Shown here: one piece after another, positions 7,356 to 16,220 of the stretch
How the letters are laid out: each line of letters begins with the position of its first letter
Numbering within the stretch: the first letter of the stretch is position 1
Assembly (NCBI GenBank): GCA_902490325.1
Contig: CABUDJ010000028.1
Coordinates: 1-23,621 of the forward strand
Source of the DNA: an uncultured Collinsella sp.
Lineage (GTDB): Bacteria > Actinomycetota > Coriobacteriia > Coriobacteriales > Coriobacteriaceae
Direction: 5' to 3'
Length of the DNA: 23,621 nucleotides
Notes under the pieces: generated by a model
What the model saw: only the letters and a program-made list of their open reading frames with translations
Told to the model about the DNA's origin: nothing
Databases searched by the model: none
Made by a program: the position numbers and the translations under genes

Positions 7356-9229
7356 GCGCGATCACCCACCAATACGTTCTTGGCATGGAGCGTGGGGCAG
7401 ATTCCGCAGCCGGTGCACGACGTGCGGGTGCAGTCGGGGGTCGTGACGCCCTCCAACGAGCGGCGGTATTCGCGCTCGAGGAAGCCGCGCGAGCAGCCGG
7501 GGCTCACGTGCTCCCAGGGCAGGCGCCAGTCCAGTTCGTAGGGCAGGTGCACGAGCTCGTTGAGATCGATACCGTTTTTGGCCGCAGCCGACTTCCAGTT
7601 TTCGAGCGAAAAATGCTCCACCCAGGCGTCAAAACGCGAGCCCGCACGCCAGGCGTCCATGATGACCGGCGTCATGTCGCGACCGGCGCGGGACAGTGCG
7701 GCCTCGACGAGCGAGGTCTCGGCATCGTGGTAGTGCACGCGTACGGCGCGGTTGCGCACGCTCGTGATGAGCAGCTTTTGGCGACGCTTGACGTCGTCGT
7801 AATCGAGCTGCGGGCACCATTGGAACGGCGTGGCGGCCTTGGGGATAAACACCGACACCGAGATGGATACCGAGATGGAGCCGCGGCGCGCCTTGGGAAC
7901 CACGGAGCGACCAAGCTCGAGCACATGGTCGGCCAGGTTGGCGATGGCCACGATATCCTCGTCGCGCTCGCCGGGAAGGCCCATCATGAAGTAGAGCTTC
8001 ATGCGGTTCCAGCCCGACTCGAAGGCCGCCTTGGCCGCACGGTCCAAGTCCTCCTCGGTCACATTCTTGTTGATGATGTCGCGCATGCGCTGACTGCCGG
8101 CTTCGGGGGCAAACGTCAGGCCACCTTTTTTTTCACCGGCGACCGACTCGGCCATATCCACACCAAACGAATCCAGGCGCTGCGAGGGAATGGACACGCG
8201 AATGCCCGTATCTTCCAGACGGCGGTTAAGGCGACCGAGCACATCGCGGATGCAGGAGTGATCGGTGGTCGAAAGCGAGGTAAGCGACACCTCGTCATAG
8301 CCGGTCTTTTCCAGGCCCTGGATCACCGAGGACACAATCTGGTCGGCCGAGCGCTCGCGCACCGGGCGATAGGTCATGCCGGCCTGGCAAAAACGGCAGC
8401 CGCGGGCACAACCGCGCAGAATCTCGATCGACAGGCGGTCGTGAACGAGCTGCGCGTAGGGCACGCACGACTGCGACAACGGATTGGTAGCGCCAAAGTC
8501 CTCAACGACGCGCTTGTAGACCACCGGTGGGACGTCCTTGCCTTCGCGCGGCACGGTGTAGCCATGCGGCGAGCAGGGCTCGTCATAGCGCACCTCATAC
8601 AGAGACGGCACGTAGGTACCGGCGACCGTCGCGAGCCGCTCGACAATCTGAGCGCGCGAGACGCCCTCGTCGCGCAAGCGGCGATGCAGCTGACAGATCT
8701 CGAGCAGCGACTCCTCGCCCTCGCCAATGAGGATGGCATCGAAGAAGGCTGCATACGGCTCGGGGTTATAGACCGAGGGACCACCGGCAATGATGATGGG
8801 GTCGTCCTCGGTGCGGTCGGCCGCCAGCAGCGGAATGCCGGCTAGATCGAGGGCCTCGAGAAAGTTTGTCACGGCCATCTCATGCGGCACGTGCATGCCG
8901 ACGATATCGAACGAGGCCACAGGCGCCGCGCCCTCGAGCGACAGCAGCGGGATACCAGCCTCGCGCATGGCATCGCCCATGTCGGGCCACGGCACATAGC
9001 CGCGCTCGCAGGAAATGCCCTCGGCCTGATTAAGGATGTTGTAGAGAATGGCGATGCCCTGGTTGGGCAGGCCGACCTCATACACGTCCGGATAGATCAT
9101 GCAGCAGCGGTAGTCGGCATCGGCCTTGGAGAGCGTGCCCCACTCGTGGTCGATATAGCGACTCGGCTTCTCGACCTTTGCGAGCAGGGGCTCAATCAAA
9201 TGAAAACAGTCTTGGTACACAGCGCGCAA
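7352..9229 (-). CDS. TIGR03960-family radical SAM protein with B12-binding-like N terminus
   Basis: Predicted radical S-adenosylmethionine enzyme, 625 residues, reaction unknown. Residues 40-200 resemble a cobalamin-binding-type Rossmann domain (YPDVYEVGLPNQGI, FDIVGMHVPHEM, IIIAGGPSVYNPEPYA, AILIGEGEE). The [4Fe-4S] motif Cx3Cx2C is C274, C278, C281 in RGCARGCRFCQAG. A second cysteine group at the C terminus (C600, C605, C608, C611) could hold another cluster. The start is TTG at 9229-9227, with AGGGGT overlapping the upstream gene's end; no ATG precedes the conserved region. An A8 run at 8126-8133 lies mid-gene. It overlaps the DUF2344 gene by 4 bases. In Clostridia this pair also neighbours rodA or rplU, so the position is conserved. 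Confidence 0.88.
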   Translation of the reverse strand: MRAVYQDCFHLIEPLLAKVEKPSRYIDHEWGTLSKADADYRCCMIYPDVYEVGLPNQGIAILYNILNQAEGISCERGYVPWPDMGDAMREAGIPLLSLEGAAPVASFDIVGMHVPHEMAVTNFLEALDLAGIPLLAADRTEDDPIIIAGGPSVYNPEPYAAFFDAILIGEGEESLLEICQLHRRLRDEGVSRAQIVERLATVAGTYVPSLYEVRYDEPCSPHGYTVPREGKDVPPVVYKRVVEDFGATNPLSQSCVPYAQLVHDRLSIEILRGCARGCRFCQAGMTYRPVRERSADQIVSSVIQGLEKTGYDEVSLTSLSTTDHSCIRDVLGRLNRRLEDTGIRVSIPSQRLDSFGVDMAESVAGEKKGGLTFAPEAGSQRMRDIINKNVTEEDLDRAAKAAFESGWNRMKLYFMMGLPGERDEDIVAIANLADHVLELGRSVVPKARRGSISVSISVSVFIPKAATPFQWCPQLDYDDVKRRQKLLITSVRNRAVRVHYHDAETSLVEAALSRAGRDMTPVIMDAWRAGSRFDAWVEHFSLENWKSAAAKNGIDLNELVHLPYELDWRLPWEHVSPGCSRGFLEREYRRSLEGVTTPDCTRTSCTGCGICPTLHAKNVLVGDRA

Positions 9230-9238
9230 AAGAAACCC

Positions 9239-10168
9239 CTAAGCAGCGAGATCAGATGCGTCCTCAAAGGGACCCATGGGACGAGTAGCGCCGGCAACCG
9301 TGGTCACCAGGTCGCGGACGCGCGAGAACGTGGCGGCAGCCACCTCGTTGGCACGGCTGTAGTCGATGTCGCGTTCATACAACGACACGAGCGCACGGCC
9401 CATGCCATAGGTTCCCGCGGCGGCGGTCAGCGCCTTGACGGCAAACCCAATATGCGGCGTCTGCTTTACCAGGGCGCGGGTGACGGCGCGGAGCACCAAG
9501 CCGCCGGCAAGCACGCCCGCGACCTCATAACCGCGCTCGGGCTTAATACCGCGTCCAAAGATGGCCGCGAGCTCAAAGAGCATGCCCACCTGCGCCAGCG
9601 CCATAACGGGATAATCGGCCCCCGGCAAAAACACCAGCGCGCCCGTCGCCATATTGGTAAGCGCGCACGAGGTGATGATGCGGTTAGCGGCCGCAATACG
9701 CATAAAAGCAAAGTTCGCCGCAAAGGCCGTCTCCTTGTCCGTGCGATCGAGAATCCAGCGGGCAAGCGTCTCGAGCAGATACGTCTTATCGGTGGCCGCC
9801 ACCGCGCCGAGCATGGGCGTGGACTCCTGGATAAAAGGCACCTCGACAGCAGACTCGGCCAGCACGCACACGGGGGCGCCGGCAATCACAAGCTCCTGTA
9901 CAGCGCTCTCCAGACGGTCGGATCCGCACGAAAGGACCAGCACCACGTCGGTATCGGTCTTGGGGACGATACGGTCCTCACCCAGGCGCTCAACGCGCAC
10001 AATGCCAGACGTCGTCTGCGGCACGAAGGCATCGCGCACCGTCTCGACCAAAAAACGCGAGGCAGACGAATCGAGGTAGACGGACACGCGAACCGGCGTG
10101 TCGGAATCCTTCTTGGTGGTCGCGCCCATCTTAAAGACGCGGGTCAGCTTGTCCACGGGAATCTTCAT
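9239..10168 (-). CDS. Uncharacterised DUF697-like membrane protein in the rodA operon
   Basis: Protein of 309 residues, not firmly recognised. Residues 25-105 look like an alpha/beta domain, with a strand-helix-strand TDTDVVLVLSCGSDRLESAV then AGAPVCVLAES, arranged like the G3-G4 part of a small GTPase but without P-loop, DxxG or NKxD. Residues 160-265 are hydrophobic and alanine-rich; GALVFLPGADYPVMALAQVG resembles the DUF697/YcjF region (proline, Asp, then a Q-x-x-M-like helix). Two or three membrane-associated helices are likely. The ATG at 10168 has GGAGGGG nine bases upstream, 18 bases after rodA. It may act with the elongation machinery, but only position suggests this. An alternative is a degenerate GTPase-linked protein. 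Confidence 0.6.
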   Translation of the reverse strand: MKIPVDKLTRVFKMGATTKKDSDTPVRVSVYLDSSASRFLVETVRDAFVPQTTSGIVRVERLGEDRIVPKTDTDVVLVLSCGSDRLESAVQELVIAGAPVCVLAESAVEVPFIQESTPMLGAVAATDKTYLLETLARWILDRTDKETAFAANFAFMRIAAANRIITSCALTNMATGALVFLPGADYPVMALAQVGMLFELAAIFGRGIKPERGYEVAGVLAGGLVLRAVTRALVKQTPHIGFAVKALTAAAGTYGMGRALVSLYERDIDYSRANEVAAATFSRVRDLVTTVAGATRPMGPFEDASDLAA

Positions 10169-10186
10169 AGCAAACCCCTCCAGCGG

Positions 10187-11413
10187 TTACGCGGCGCCCG
10201 AACGATGCCGCCATATGGATTGTACGATACCCACCGTCAGCAACTGGATCATCATCGAGGACGAACCGAAGCTAATGAACGGCAGCGGAATACCGGTAAT
10301 CGGCATCATGCCGATGCACATGCCGATGTTCTCGAAGGTCTGGAACGCCCACATGCCAACGATACCCACGCATGACAAGCGTAGGAACAGAGACTCGCAC
10401 TTAAAGGCAACGCGGATCGTCGAGAAAATCAGCAGCACGTAGAGGCACAGGAGCAAAAAGGAGCCGCAGAAGCCGAACGTCTCGGACAGGAAGGCAAAGA
10501 CGAAGTCGGTGTGGAACTCGGGCAGAAAGCCACCAGCAGACTGCGTCGCATGGCCCAGCCCTTTACCGAAAAAGCCACCCGATCCAACCGCGATGAGCGA
10601 TTGCTGCAAGTTGTAAGCATCGTCCGAATCGGCATTATCGGGGTCGATAAAGACGGTCAGTCGGTTCATCTGGTACTGCTTGATCAAAACGTCATGGCCC
10701 AAAAGGGAATCGAGCACCGAATCGAGCGCCAGGATGAGCGCCACCAAACCCACGAGCAGAGCCAAGGTCGACAGCACCCATTCGCGGCGCGCACCGCTCA
10801 TGCAGATCACAACGGCACCCGACACCAACACGACCAGGCCCGAACCCAGGTCGCCCATGGCGACGACGGCCAAAAACGGAACGGAGAGCATGCCGCAGAG
10901 CTTAATGTAGTCGCGGGCGGTATCGATGCGGCCGTTGTACTGCGAACCAAGCGTGGCGATAAAGAAGATCGTGATGAGCTTGGCGAGCTCGACCGGCTGG
11001 AAGGTAAGACCGATACCGGGAATCTTGATCCAGCCCGTCATTCCTAAGCCGCCCGTATAGGACAGCCCCGGAATCTTGGGCGAGAAAATCACAATGAGGT
11101 CGATGACGAGCAGCGCCGTCGAGAAGTTAGAGATGCCGCGCAGATCGGTACGCCAGACGAGCACCGCAAGCACCGCACCGATGCCGATGCCCAACAGGTG
11201 GCGCGAAAATGAGGCGTCGGCCTTAAACTGCGATGCCGACCAAATGATGATGGCACCATAGGCAACGAGTGCCAAGGTTGCCAGCAGCACGCCGATGTGC
11301 ACCTTCTGGCGAAACGTGCCGCGCGAGGCCGAAAGCTGCTTGTTGACACGGTCCAGGCTGCTGCGGGAACCGGTTTTAGTTGAGCGGAACAGGTCCGCCG
11401 GCGAAAAATCCAT
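10187..11413 (-). CDS. rodA: SEDS-family peptidoglycan glycosyltransferase RodA
   Basis: Integral membrane polymerase that extends glycan strands from lipid II with PBP2 in the elongasome. The protein has 408 residues with about ten transmembrane helices. Family motifs include TGWIKIPGIGLTFQPVELAKL at about 125-145, PEFHTDFVFAFLSETFG in the extracytoplasmic loop region, and MPITGIPLPFISFGSSSM near the C terminus. A 35-residue basic cytoplasmic N terminus precedes the first helix. The ATG at 11413 has AGGAGG overlapping the mrdA stop region. FtsW is an alternative SEDS member, but the mreD-mrdA context favours RodA. Confidence 0.94.
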   Translation of the reverse strand: MDFSPADLFRSTKTGSRSSLDRVNKQLSASRGTFRQKVHIGVLLATLALVAYGAIIIWSASQFKADASFSRHLLGIGIGAVLAVLVWRTDLRGISNFSTALLVIDLIVIFSPKIPGLSYTGGLGMTGWIKIPGIGLTFQPVELAKLITIFFIATLGSQYNGRIDTARDYIKLCGMLSVPFLAVVAMGDLGSGLVVLVSGAVVICMSGARREWVLSTLALLVGLVALILALDSVLDSLLGHDVLIKQYQMNRLTVFIDPDNADSDDAYNLQQSLIAVGSGGFFGKGLGHATQSAGGFLPEFHTDFVFAFLSETFGFCGSFLLLCLYVLLIFSTIRVAFKCESLFLRLSCVGIVGMWAFQTFENIGMCIGMMPITGIPLPFISFGSSSMMIQLLTVGIVQSIWRHRSGAA

Positions 11414-11422
11414 CGCAACCTC

Positions 11423-13492
11423 CTATCGAACCGAAGAATCGCCCGTGGCAGAAGATGTGTCGGGCTCGTCATAAATGGCACCGAGGACATCGCGCACGAC
11501 GTGCAGCGCGGTATCGGAGCCACCACCGCCCTGTTCCAAGACAGTGACAATCACGTACTTGGGCTCATCGGCCGGCGCGTAGGCGCAAAACCACGCGTAA
11601 TCGTCCTCGCCGCTCTTCTCGCCCGTGCCGGACTTGCCGTAGACCGTGGGGGTCAAGGAGTTAAAGTGTGCGGCGGTCGAAGTCGACGCCGAGTAAATCA
11701 CATCGTGCATGCCGTTGCGGACCAGCGCAAGATCAGCATCGTTGTTAATTTGAGCCTCAAGGCGCTTCTTTTTGCCCTTGCCGTTGTACTTGTAGGCATC
11801 GCCGTCGCCATCACGCGAGACAGCAGACAAGAACACATGCGGCACATACTGTTTGCCGCCGTTGGCAAGGCCCATGTAGGCACACGCCATCTGCAGCGGC
11901 GTCACCAAAATGTCGCCCTGGCCGATAGCGATGTTAGTCATATCGCCGGCATTCCACTTGCGGTCCTCGGCCGAGGCGTCGGTAAAGTAGGACTCTTTCC
12001 ACTTGGCGTCAGGAATGCGACCGGTGCCCTCACTTGGCAGATCGATGCCGCAGGTCTTGCCCAGGCCCCAACGGCGAAAGACCTCTTGCAGACCCTCGGG
12101 ATGCTGGTCGTTGTAGAAAAACGCCTTACCCATATCGTAAAACACGGGGTCGCACGAGTTGGCGATACCGGATTGCAGCGTCATAGTGCCGTGACCGGAA
12201 TGCAGCCAGCAGTACTTACCCCATGACTTGCCCAGGCCCGTCCAATAGCCCGTGCAGTTCGTGGTCTGGCCTGAGGTATAGGTTCCAAACTCAAGACCGG
12301 CCAGAGCCGAGAGCGGCTTGATGGTCGAAGCCGACATATACTGGCCGCTAATGGCGCGGTTGAGCAGCGGATGCGAACCCTTGTCGTCGTTGAGCTCGGT
12401 CCACACGTCGTTGGAAACGCCGCCGATGAACACCGACGGATCAAACTTGGGCTCGCTTGCCATACCCAGAATCTCACCATTGTTGGGATCGAGGCACACC
12501 ACGGCGCCGTTGCCGGCATCGCTATGACCCGTGGTCTTGGCAAGCTCAATGGCATTCGCCAGAGCCGTCTCGCAGGCCTGTTGAATCTTAAGATCCAGCG
12601 TAAGCTTAATGTCAGAACCGGCCTTGGCGGGAACGGCGCCGGCTTGACCGGTCACATTACCCGAGGCGTCAACTTTCACGGTCTGCTCACCACGAATGCC
12701 CTGCAGCAGATTTTCGTAGTAAATCTCTACGCCCGCCTGGCCCACAATATCGCCCGATTGATACGAGATCTGGCCAGCCGCGCTATCGCTGCCGTCCGAC
12801 GACTTCTTGTTCTGCGCCTCGAGCTGCTCGGAGGTAATGGTGCCGGTATAGCCCAAGATATGGCAGGCGGTCTCGCCATACGGGTATTGGCGCTCGGTGC
12901 GCTCGGCGATCTTCACGCCGGGAAACTCACCGGCGTGCTCCTGAATGTAGGCGACAGTAGAGCGGCGCACGTCAGTCGCGATCGTATGCAGGCTCTGCGC
13001 GCCTTCGGAATTGTCCTGGATGTTGCGCAGCACCGCGATATACGGCATGCCGAGCACGTTGGCAAGATGACGCACCAGTACCTTGTCGTCGGCAAGGTCG
13101 CGATAGGCGACGACGGCGAGCGAGGGGCGGTTTTGCACCAGCGCGACGCCGTTGCGGTCCAAGATGCGGCCACGCACGGCAGGCGTGGTAACGGTACGGG
13201 TCTGATTGCTCTTGGCCTGCTTGTCGTAGTAGTCCGACGAGACCATCTGCATGCCCCACAGCTTAACGGCAAGCGCGGCAAACATCGCACCCACGCCCGC
13301 GGTGAGGATGGAAAAGCGGCCCTTGAAGGCCGTAGCGGCCGTATTGCCCTCGCCCTCGGTGGCGCGCGGGGCCGTTCCGTGCTGCGTGTCGTAGGTAAAG
13401 CGGGAGTCGCCGCGTCGCATGATGACCAGCGCGACCACAATGGCCACGACCAGGACGATGCCAGCGACAACAACCGTCAACTGGGAAGACAT
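11423..13492 (-). CDS. mrdA: Penicillin-binding protein 2 (transpeptidase)
   Basis: Class B PBP that crosslinks peptidoglycan during side-wall elongation, partner of RodA. The protein has 689 residues. The dimerisation domain starts with RGRILDRNG (108-115). Active-site motifs are S389-T-I-K392 (nucleophile and base), S446-C-D448 in IANSCDPVFYDMG, and K620-S-G622 in VYGKSGTGEKSG. Two hydrophobic segments lie near the N terminus (about 5-25 and 60-80) with a 35-residue loop between them, unlike the usual single anchor. A serine- and aspartate-rich tail ends the protein. The ATG at 13492 has GGGGAGGT upstream. The gene follows mreD by 13 bases. Confidence 0.95.
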   Translation of the reverse strand: MSSQLTVVVAGIVLVVAIVVALVIMRRGDSRFTYDTQHGTAPRATEGEGNTAATAFKGRFSILTAGVGAMFAALAVKLWGMQMVSSDYYDKQAKSNQTRTVTTPAVRGRILDRNGVALVQNRPSLAVVAYRDLADDKVLVRHLANVLGMPYIAVLRNIQDNSEGAQSLHTIATDVRRSTVAYIQEHAGEFPGVKIAERTERQYPYGETACHILGYTGTITSEQLEAQNKKSSDGSDSAAGQISYQSGDIVGQAGVEIYYENLLQGIRGEQTVKVDASGNVTGQAGAVPAKAGSDIKLTLDLKIQQACETALANAIELAKTTGHSDAGNGAVVCLDPNNGEILGMASEPKFDPSVFIGGVSNDVWTELNDDKGSHPLLNRAISGQYMSASTIKPLSALAGLEFGTYTSGQTTNCTGYWTGLGKSWGKYCWLHSGHGTMTLQSGIANSCDPVFYDMGKAFFYNDQHPEGLQEVFRRWGLGKTCGIDLPSEGTGRIPDAKWKESYFTDASAEDRKWNAGDMTNIAIGQGDILVTPLQMACAYMGLANGGKQYVPHVFLSAVSRDGDGDAYKYNGKGKKKRLEAQINNDADLALVRNGMHDVIYSASTSTAAHFNSLTPTVYGKSGTGEKSGEDDYAWFCAYAPADEPKYVIVTVLEQGGGGSDTALHVVRDVLGAIYDEPDTSSATGDSSVR

Positions 13493-13505
13493 CTACAGAC
13501 CTCCC

Positions 13506-14072
13506 CTATTTGAGCTTACGGGTCTTGGGCTTAAAGCGCATACCCGTCTGACGCCCACCGCGCGCGGAGAACCCATAGCCAGACTGCGGCGCGACGCCGG
13601 ACATCAAAAACGGAACGGCGACCAGACCGGTCAGAATCGAGGACGGCAGGGCGTGTCCAAAGATCGCCACGACAAAACTCGATTCCAGTCCCATAAACAG
13701 CAAGATAATGCTGTAGATCACGTTAATGGCAAGCGCAAAGGCGCCCACCGTGATGCCGCGAGCGCTCGGGGTGCCTCCCGTCTGACCGGCGGCACTGTGT
13801 GTCAGGGCAAAGCTGCCCACTGTCAGCAACAGCGACATCACGCCCACCGGCACGGCTGCCGACAGGTCGTAGAACAGGCCACTGCAAAAACCGCAGATGA
13901 CGGCCCGCGTGGGATCGCCCGAAAACACACTCAGGCACACCAGGATAATCATAAAGTTGACGCGACCGCCCGCGATGGAGATCTGCGGCGCCAAGCCCGC
14001 CTGCAGCAGGACGCAGACAATGGCGGCAATCGCAAAAGTGCGGGAGCCAGTCCCCTGTTCGTGTAGATCCAT
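13506..14072 (-). CDS. mreD: Rod shape-determining protein MreD
   Basis: Small integral membrane protein of the elongasome, 188 residues with about five hydrophobic helices. The family resemblance is in position and pattern: IAAIVCVLLQAGLAPQISIAG at the N terminus, VNFMIILVCLSVFSGDPTRAVICGFCSGLFYDL, and VPVGVMSLLLTVG. I chose the ATG at 14072 because GGAGG lies seven bases upstream; the ATG two codons earlier is only one base from that site. A basic, cytoplasmic C-terminal tail (RGGRQTGMRFKPKTRKLK) follows. The gene sits between mreC and mrdA, which makes the assignment firm despite low sequence conservation. Confidence 0.9.
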   Translation of the reverse strand: MDLHEQGTGSRTFAIAAIVCVLLQAGLAPQISIAGGRVNFMIILVCLSVFSGDPTRAVICGFCSGLFYDLSAAVPVGVMSLLLTVGSFALTHSAAGQTGGTPSARGITVGAFALAINVIYSIILLFMGLESSFVVAIFGHALPSSILTGLVAVPFLMSGVAPQSGYGFSARGGRQTGMRFKPKTRKLK

Positions 14073-14084
14073 GGACATGCCTCC

Positions 14085-15083
14085 CTATTCGCTCGAGCCC
14101 GAGTCAGTCGTGTCGGACGCATCGGAGTTTTCATCCGAGCTTTCATCTTTGGACTTGGTGGCCGCATCGCGCGAGGTGCCCTGCGGCGTACTGTTGGCGC
14201 TGCTCACATCCTCGTCCGAAGCCGACTGCTCATCGGTCAGCGACGTAATGACCAGCACTTCCTCGTTGTTTTCGGCCGTTGTCTGAGCGCGCACGACGAT
14301 GGTGTAGTACACATCGTTGGCAGACTTCTCCACCGACGAGACCGTACCGAGCGGCAGGCCCTTGGGGAATACGCCGCCGATGCCCGAGGTCACGATGATA
14401 TCGCCCACCTTCACGTCGGAGTCGACACTCACGTGCTCCAGGCGCAGGGTACCGTCGGGCTGCCCCTGCAGCATGCCCTGAGCACGCGTATCCTGCACCA
14501 TGGCGGACACGCCCGAGTTCTCATCACTAATCAGGCGGACGGTGGAGGTCTTGGCCGAAACCTCGATAATCTGACCGATGACACCGGCAGAACTCGTCAC
14601 GGGCATGTTGATGGTAAGACCGTCGGCAGAGCCTTTGTCGATGGTAACGGTCGAGGTCCAGGCATCGCCCGACGCGCCGACAATGCGAGCCGCGGTGGAC
14701 TTGAGGTTGTAGGTCGACTGAAGACCGACCAGGCTCTCGAGTCGCTCGGCGGTCTTTTGAGCCTCGGAGAGCTCGGCAACCTTTGACGTCAGGACCTCGT
14801 TTTGCTTCTTAAGCTCGTCGAGGGTGTCTTGCGAAGCCGTAAGGTTTGAGAACACGTTTCCGATTGCGTTAAAGGGCGCGGCCACAGCCGAGCCCACAAA
14901 ACGCACCGGCGAGGTAATCGTCGTCACGCCAGAACGCACGGCATGAATCGGTCCCGCCTCACCCTCGCGAATGTAAAACGTAAGCAGCAGCACCGAAATT
15001 ACGCTGAAAACAATCAACGGGCGCATACCCGTTGATTGTCGCTTGGTATTCAGATTTGAAGAGAAACCCGAAGATCGTGCCAA
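14085..15083 (-). CDS. mreC: Rod shape-determining protein MreC
   Basis: Bitopic elongasome protein linking MreB to PBP2, 332 residues. One transmembrane helix at about 21-38 (RPLIVFSVISVLLLTFYI), a coiled coil at about 85-115 (LDELKKQNEVLTSKVAELSEAQ), then beta-barrel domains with DKGSADGLTINMPVTSSAGVIGQI and GDIIVTSGIGGVFPKGLPLGTV. The last 50 residues are a Ser/Asp/Glu-rich, probably disordered extracytoplasmic tail. The start is TTG at 15083-15081 with AAGGTGGA eight bases upstream; no ATG precedes the membrane helix except at residue 20. It lies 21 bases after mreB. Confidence 0.95.
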   Translation of the reverse strand: MARSSGFSSNLNTKRQSTGMRPLIVFSVISVLLLTFYIREGEAGPIHAVRSGVTTITSPVRFVGSAVAAPFNAIGNVFSNLTASQDTLDELKKQNEVLTSKVAELSEAQKTAERLESLVGLQSTYNLKSTAARIVGASGDAWTSTVTIDKGSADGLTINMPVTSSAGVIGQIIEVSAKTSTVRLISDENSGVSAMVQDTRAQGMLQGQPDGTLRLEHVSVDSDVKVGDIIVTSGIGGVFPKGLPLGTVSSVEKSANDVYYTIVVRAQTTAENNEEVLVITSLTDEQSASDEDVSSANSTPQGTSRDAATKSKDESSDENSDASDTTDSGSSE

Positions 15084-15104
15084 ATGGAATCCACCTTTTG
15101 GAAA

Positions 15105-16148
15105 TTAAGCATTGGTCTGGACGAAGCCACCGTCAAACGCGTTGGCCTCGAGCACGCGGGCGCAGCCGTTGACGACGTTGTCGAGCGCCGTAGGGCTGAC
15201 GTTGACCGAAACACCGGTCTCGTCGCGCAGACGCACGTCGAGGCCGCGCAGCAGCGCACCGCCGCCGGTCAACAGGATGCCGTAGTACATAAGATCCGAG
15301 GCAAGATCGGGCGGCGTGGCGTCGAGGGCGTCCTTGACGGCCTTGGCCATCTCGTCGAGCGGCTTGTTGAGCGCGCGACGAATCTCCTCGCTCTCGATGC
15401 GCACGGTCTTGGGCAGGCCCGTGATCACGTCGCGGCCGTTGACCTCGACGTCGAGCTCGTCCTTGAGCGGCACGGCAGAACCGACCTTGATCTTGATGTC
15501 CTCGGCCGTGCGCTCGCCGATAGCCAGGTTATAGGCATCGCGAACGTGGGTAAGGATGGCCTGATCAAACTCGTCACCGGCAATGCGGATGGACTGCGAC
15601 ACGACGATACCGCCCATGGCGATAACGGCGACCTCGGTGGTACCGCCACCGATATCGATGACCATGGAGCCAGTGGGCTCCTCGACAGGCAAGTCGGCGC
15701 CGATGGCAGCGGCCATGGGCTCCTCGATCAGGTATGCCTGGCGGGCACCGGCCTGGATCGTAGCCTCAAAAACGGCGCGCTTCTCGACCGACGTGACACC
15801 GGAGGGGACGCAGACGACAACGCGCGGACGCGGGGTCCACGGATAGCGCTTCTCGGACGCCTTGTCGATAAAATAGCGAAGCATGGCCTCGGTAACGTCG
15901 AAGTCGGCGATAACGCCGTCCTTAAGGGGACGCACAGCCACAATGTTACCGGGCGTACGGCCGAGCATGCGCTTTGCCTCGATACCGACAGCCAGGATGC
16001 GTTCATCGTTCTTGTCGATGGCGACAACGGAGGGCTCGCGAATGACGATGCCCTTGCCGCGCACGGAGACAAGCGTGTTGGCGGTGCCGAGGTCGATGGC
16101 AAGATCGCCCGCATAGCTACCGAAAAACATATCCATCAAAGAAAACAA
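15105..16148 (-). CDS. mreB: Actin-like cell shape protein MreB
   Basis: Bacterial actin that organises side-wall synthesis along the inner face of the membrane, 347 residues. The nucleotide-binding motifs are phosphate 1 DLGTANT (19-25), phosphate 2 IDIGGGTTEV (164-173) and adenosine LTGGGALLRGL (293-303). The hydrophobic N terminus MFSLMDMFFG fits membrane attachment. The start is TTG at 16148-16146 with AGGAG five bases upstream; the ATG four codons on lacks a ribosome site. Length is normal (330-350). It is the first gene of mreBCD-mrdA-rodA and is separated from the TPR gene by 115 bases that hold a large hairpin. Confidence 0.97.
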   Translation of the reverse strand: MFSLMDMFFGSYAGDLAIDLGTANTLVSVRGKGIVIREPSVVAIDKNDERILAVGIEAKRMLGRTPGNIVAVRPLKDGVIADFDVTEAMLRYFIDKASEKRYPWTPRPRVVVCVPSGVTSVEKRAVFEATIQAGARQAYLIEEPMAAAIGADLPVEEPTGSMVIDIGGGTTEVAVIAMGGIVVSQSIRIAGDEFDQAILTHVRDAYNLAIGERTAEDIKIKVGSAVPLKDELDVEVNGRDVITGLPKTVRIESEEIRRALNKPLDEMAKAVKDALDATPPDLASDLMYYGILLTGGGALLRGLDVRLRDETGVSVNVSPTALDNVVNGCARVLEANAFDGGFVQTNA

Positions 16149-16191
16149 CGCAACTCCTGATGTGTTGGATGATTGCTGGAAAACTACTAGC

Positions 16192-16220
16192 CCATCATAC
16201 TAGCGCAAGCCCGGCACTTC
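16192..16220 (-). promoter_or_regulatory. Weak candidate promoter of mreB
   Basis: On the minus strand TATGAT (16192-16197) matches five of six -10 positions. The hexamer 17 bases upstream, GTGAAG, is poor and lies inside the hairpin at 16203-16246. A promoter overlapping that hairpin is possible but not convincing. Confidence 0.3.

Noticed and set aside
7385..8845. 486-codon plus-strand frame opposite the radical SAM gene
   Set aside because: The minus-strand protein has the Cx3Cx2C motif and family signatures; this frame has none.
8882..10375. 497-codon plus-strand frame
   Set aside because: Spans the antisense of three separate genes (radical SAM, DUF697-like, rodA); His/Arg/Gly-rich composition typical of a shadow.
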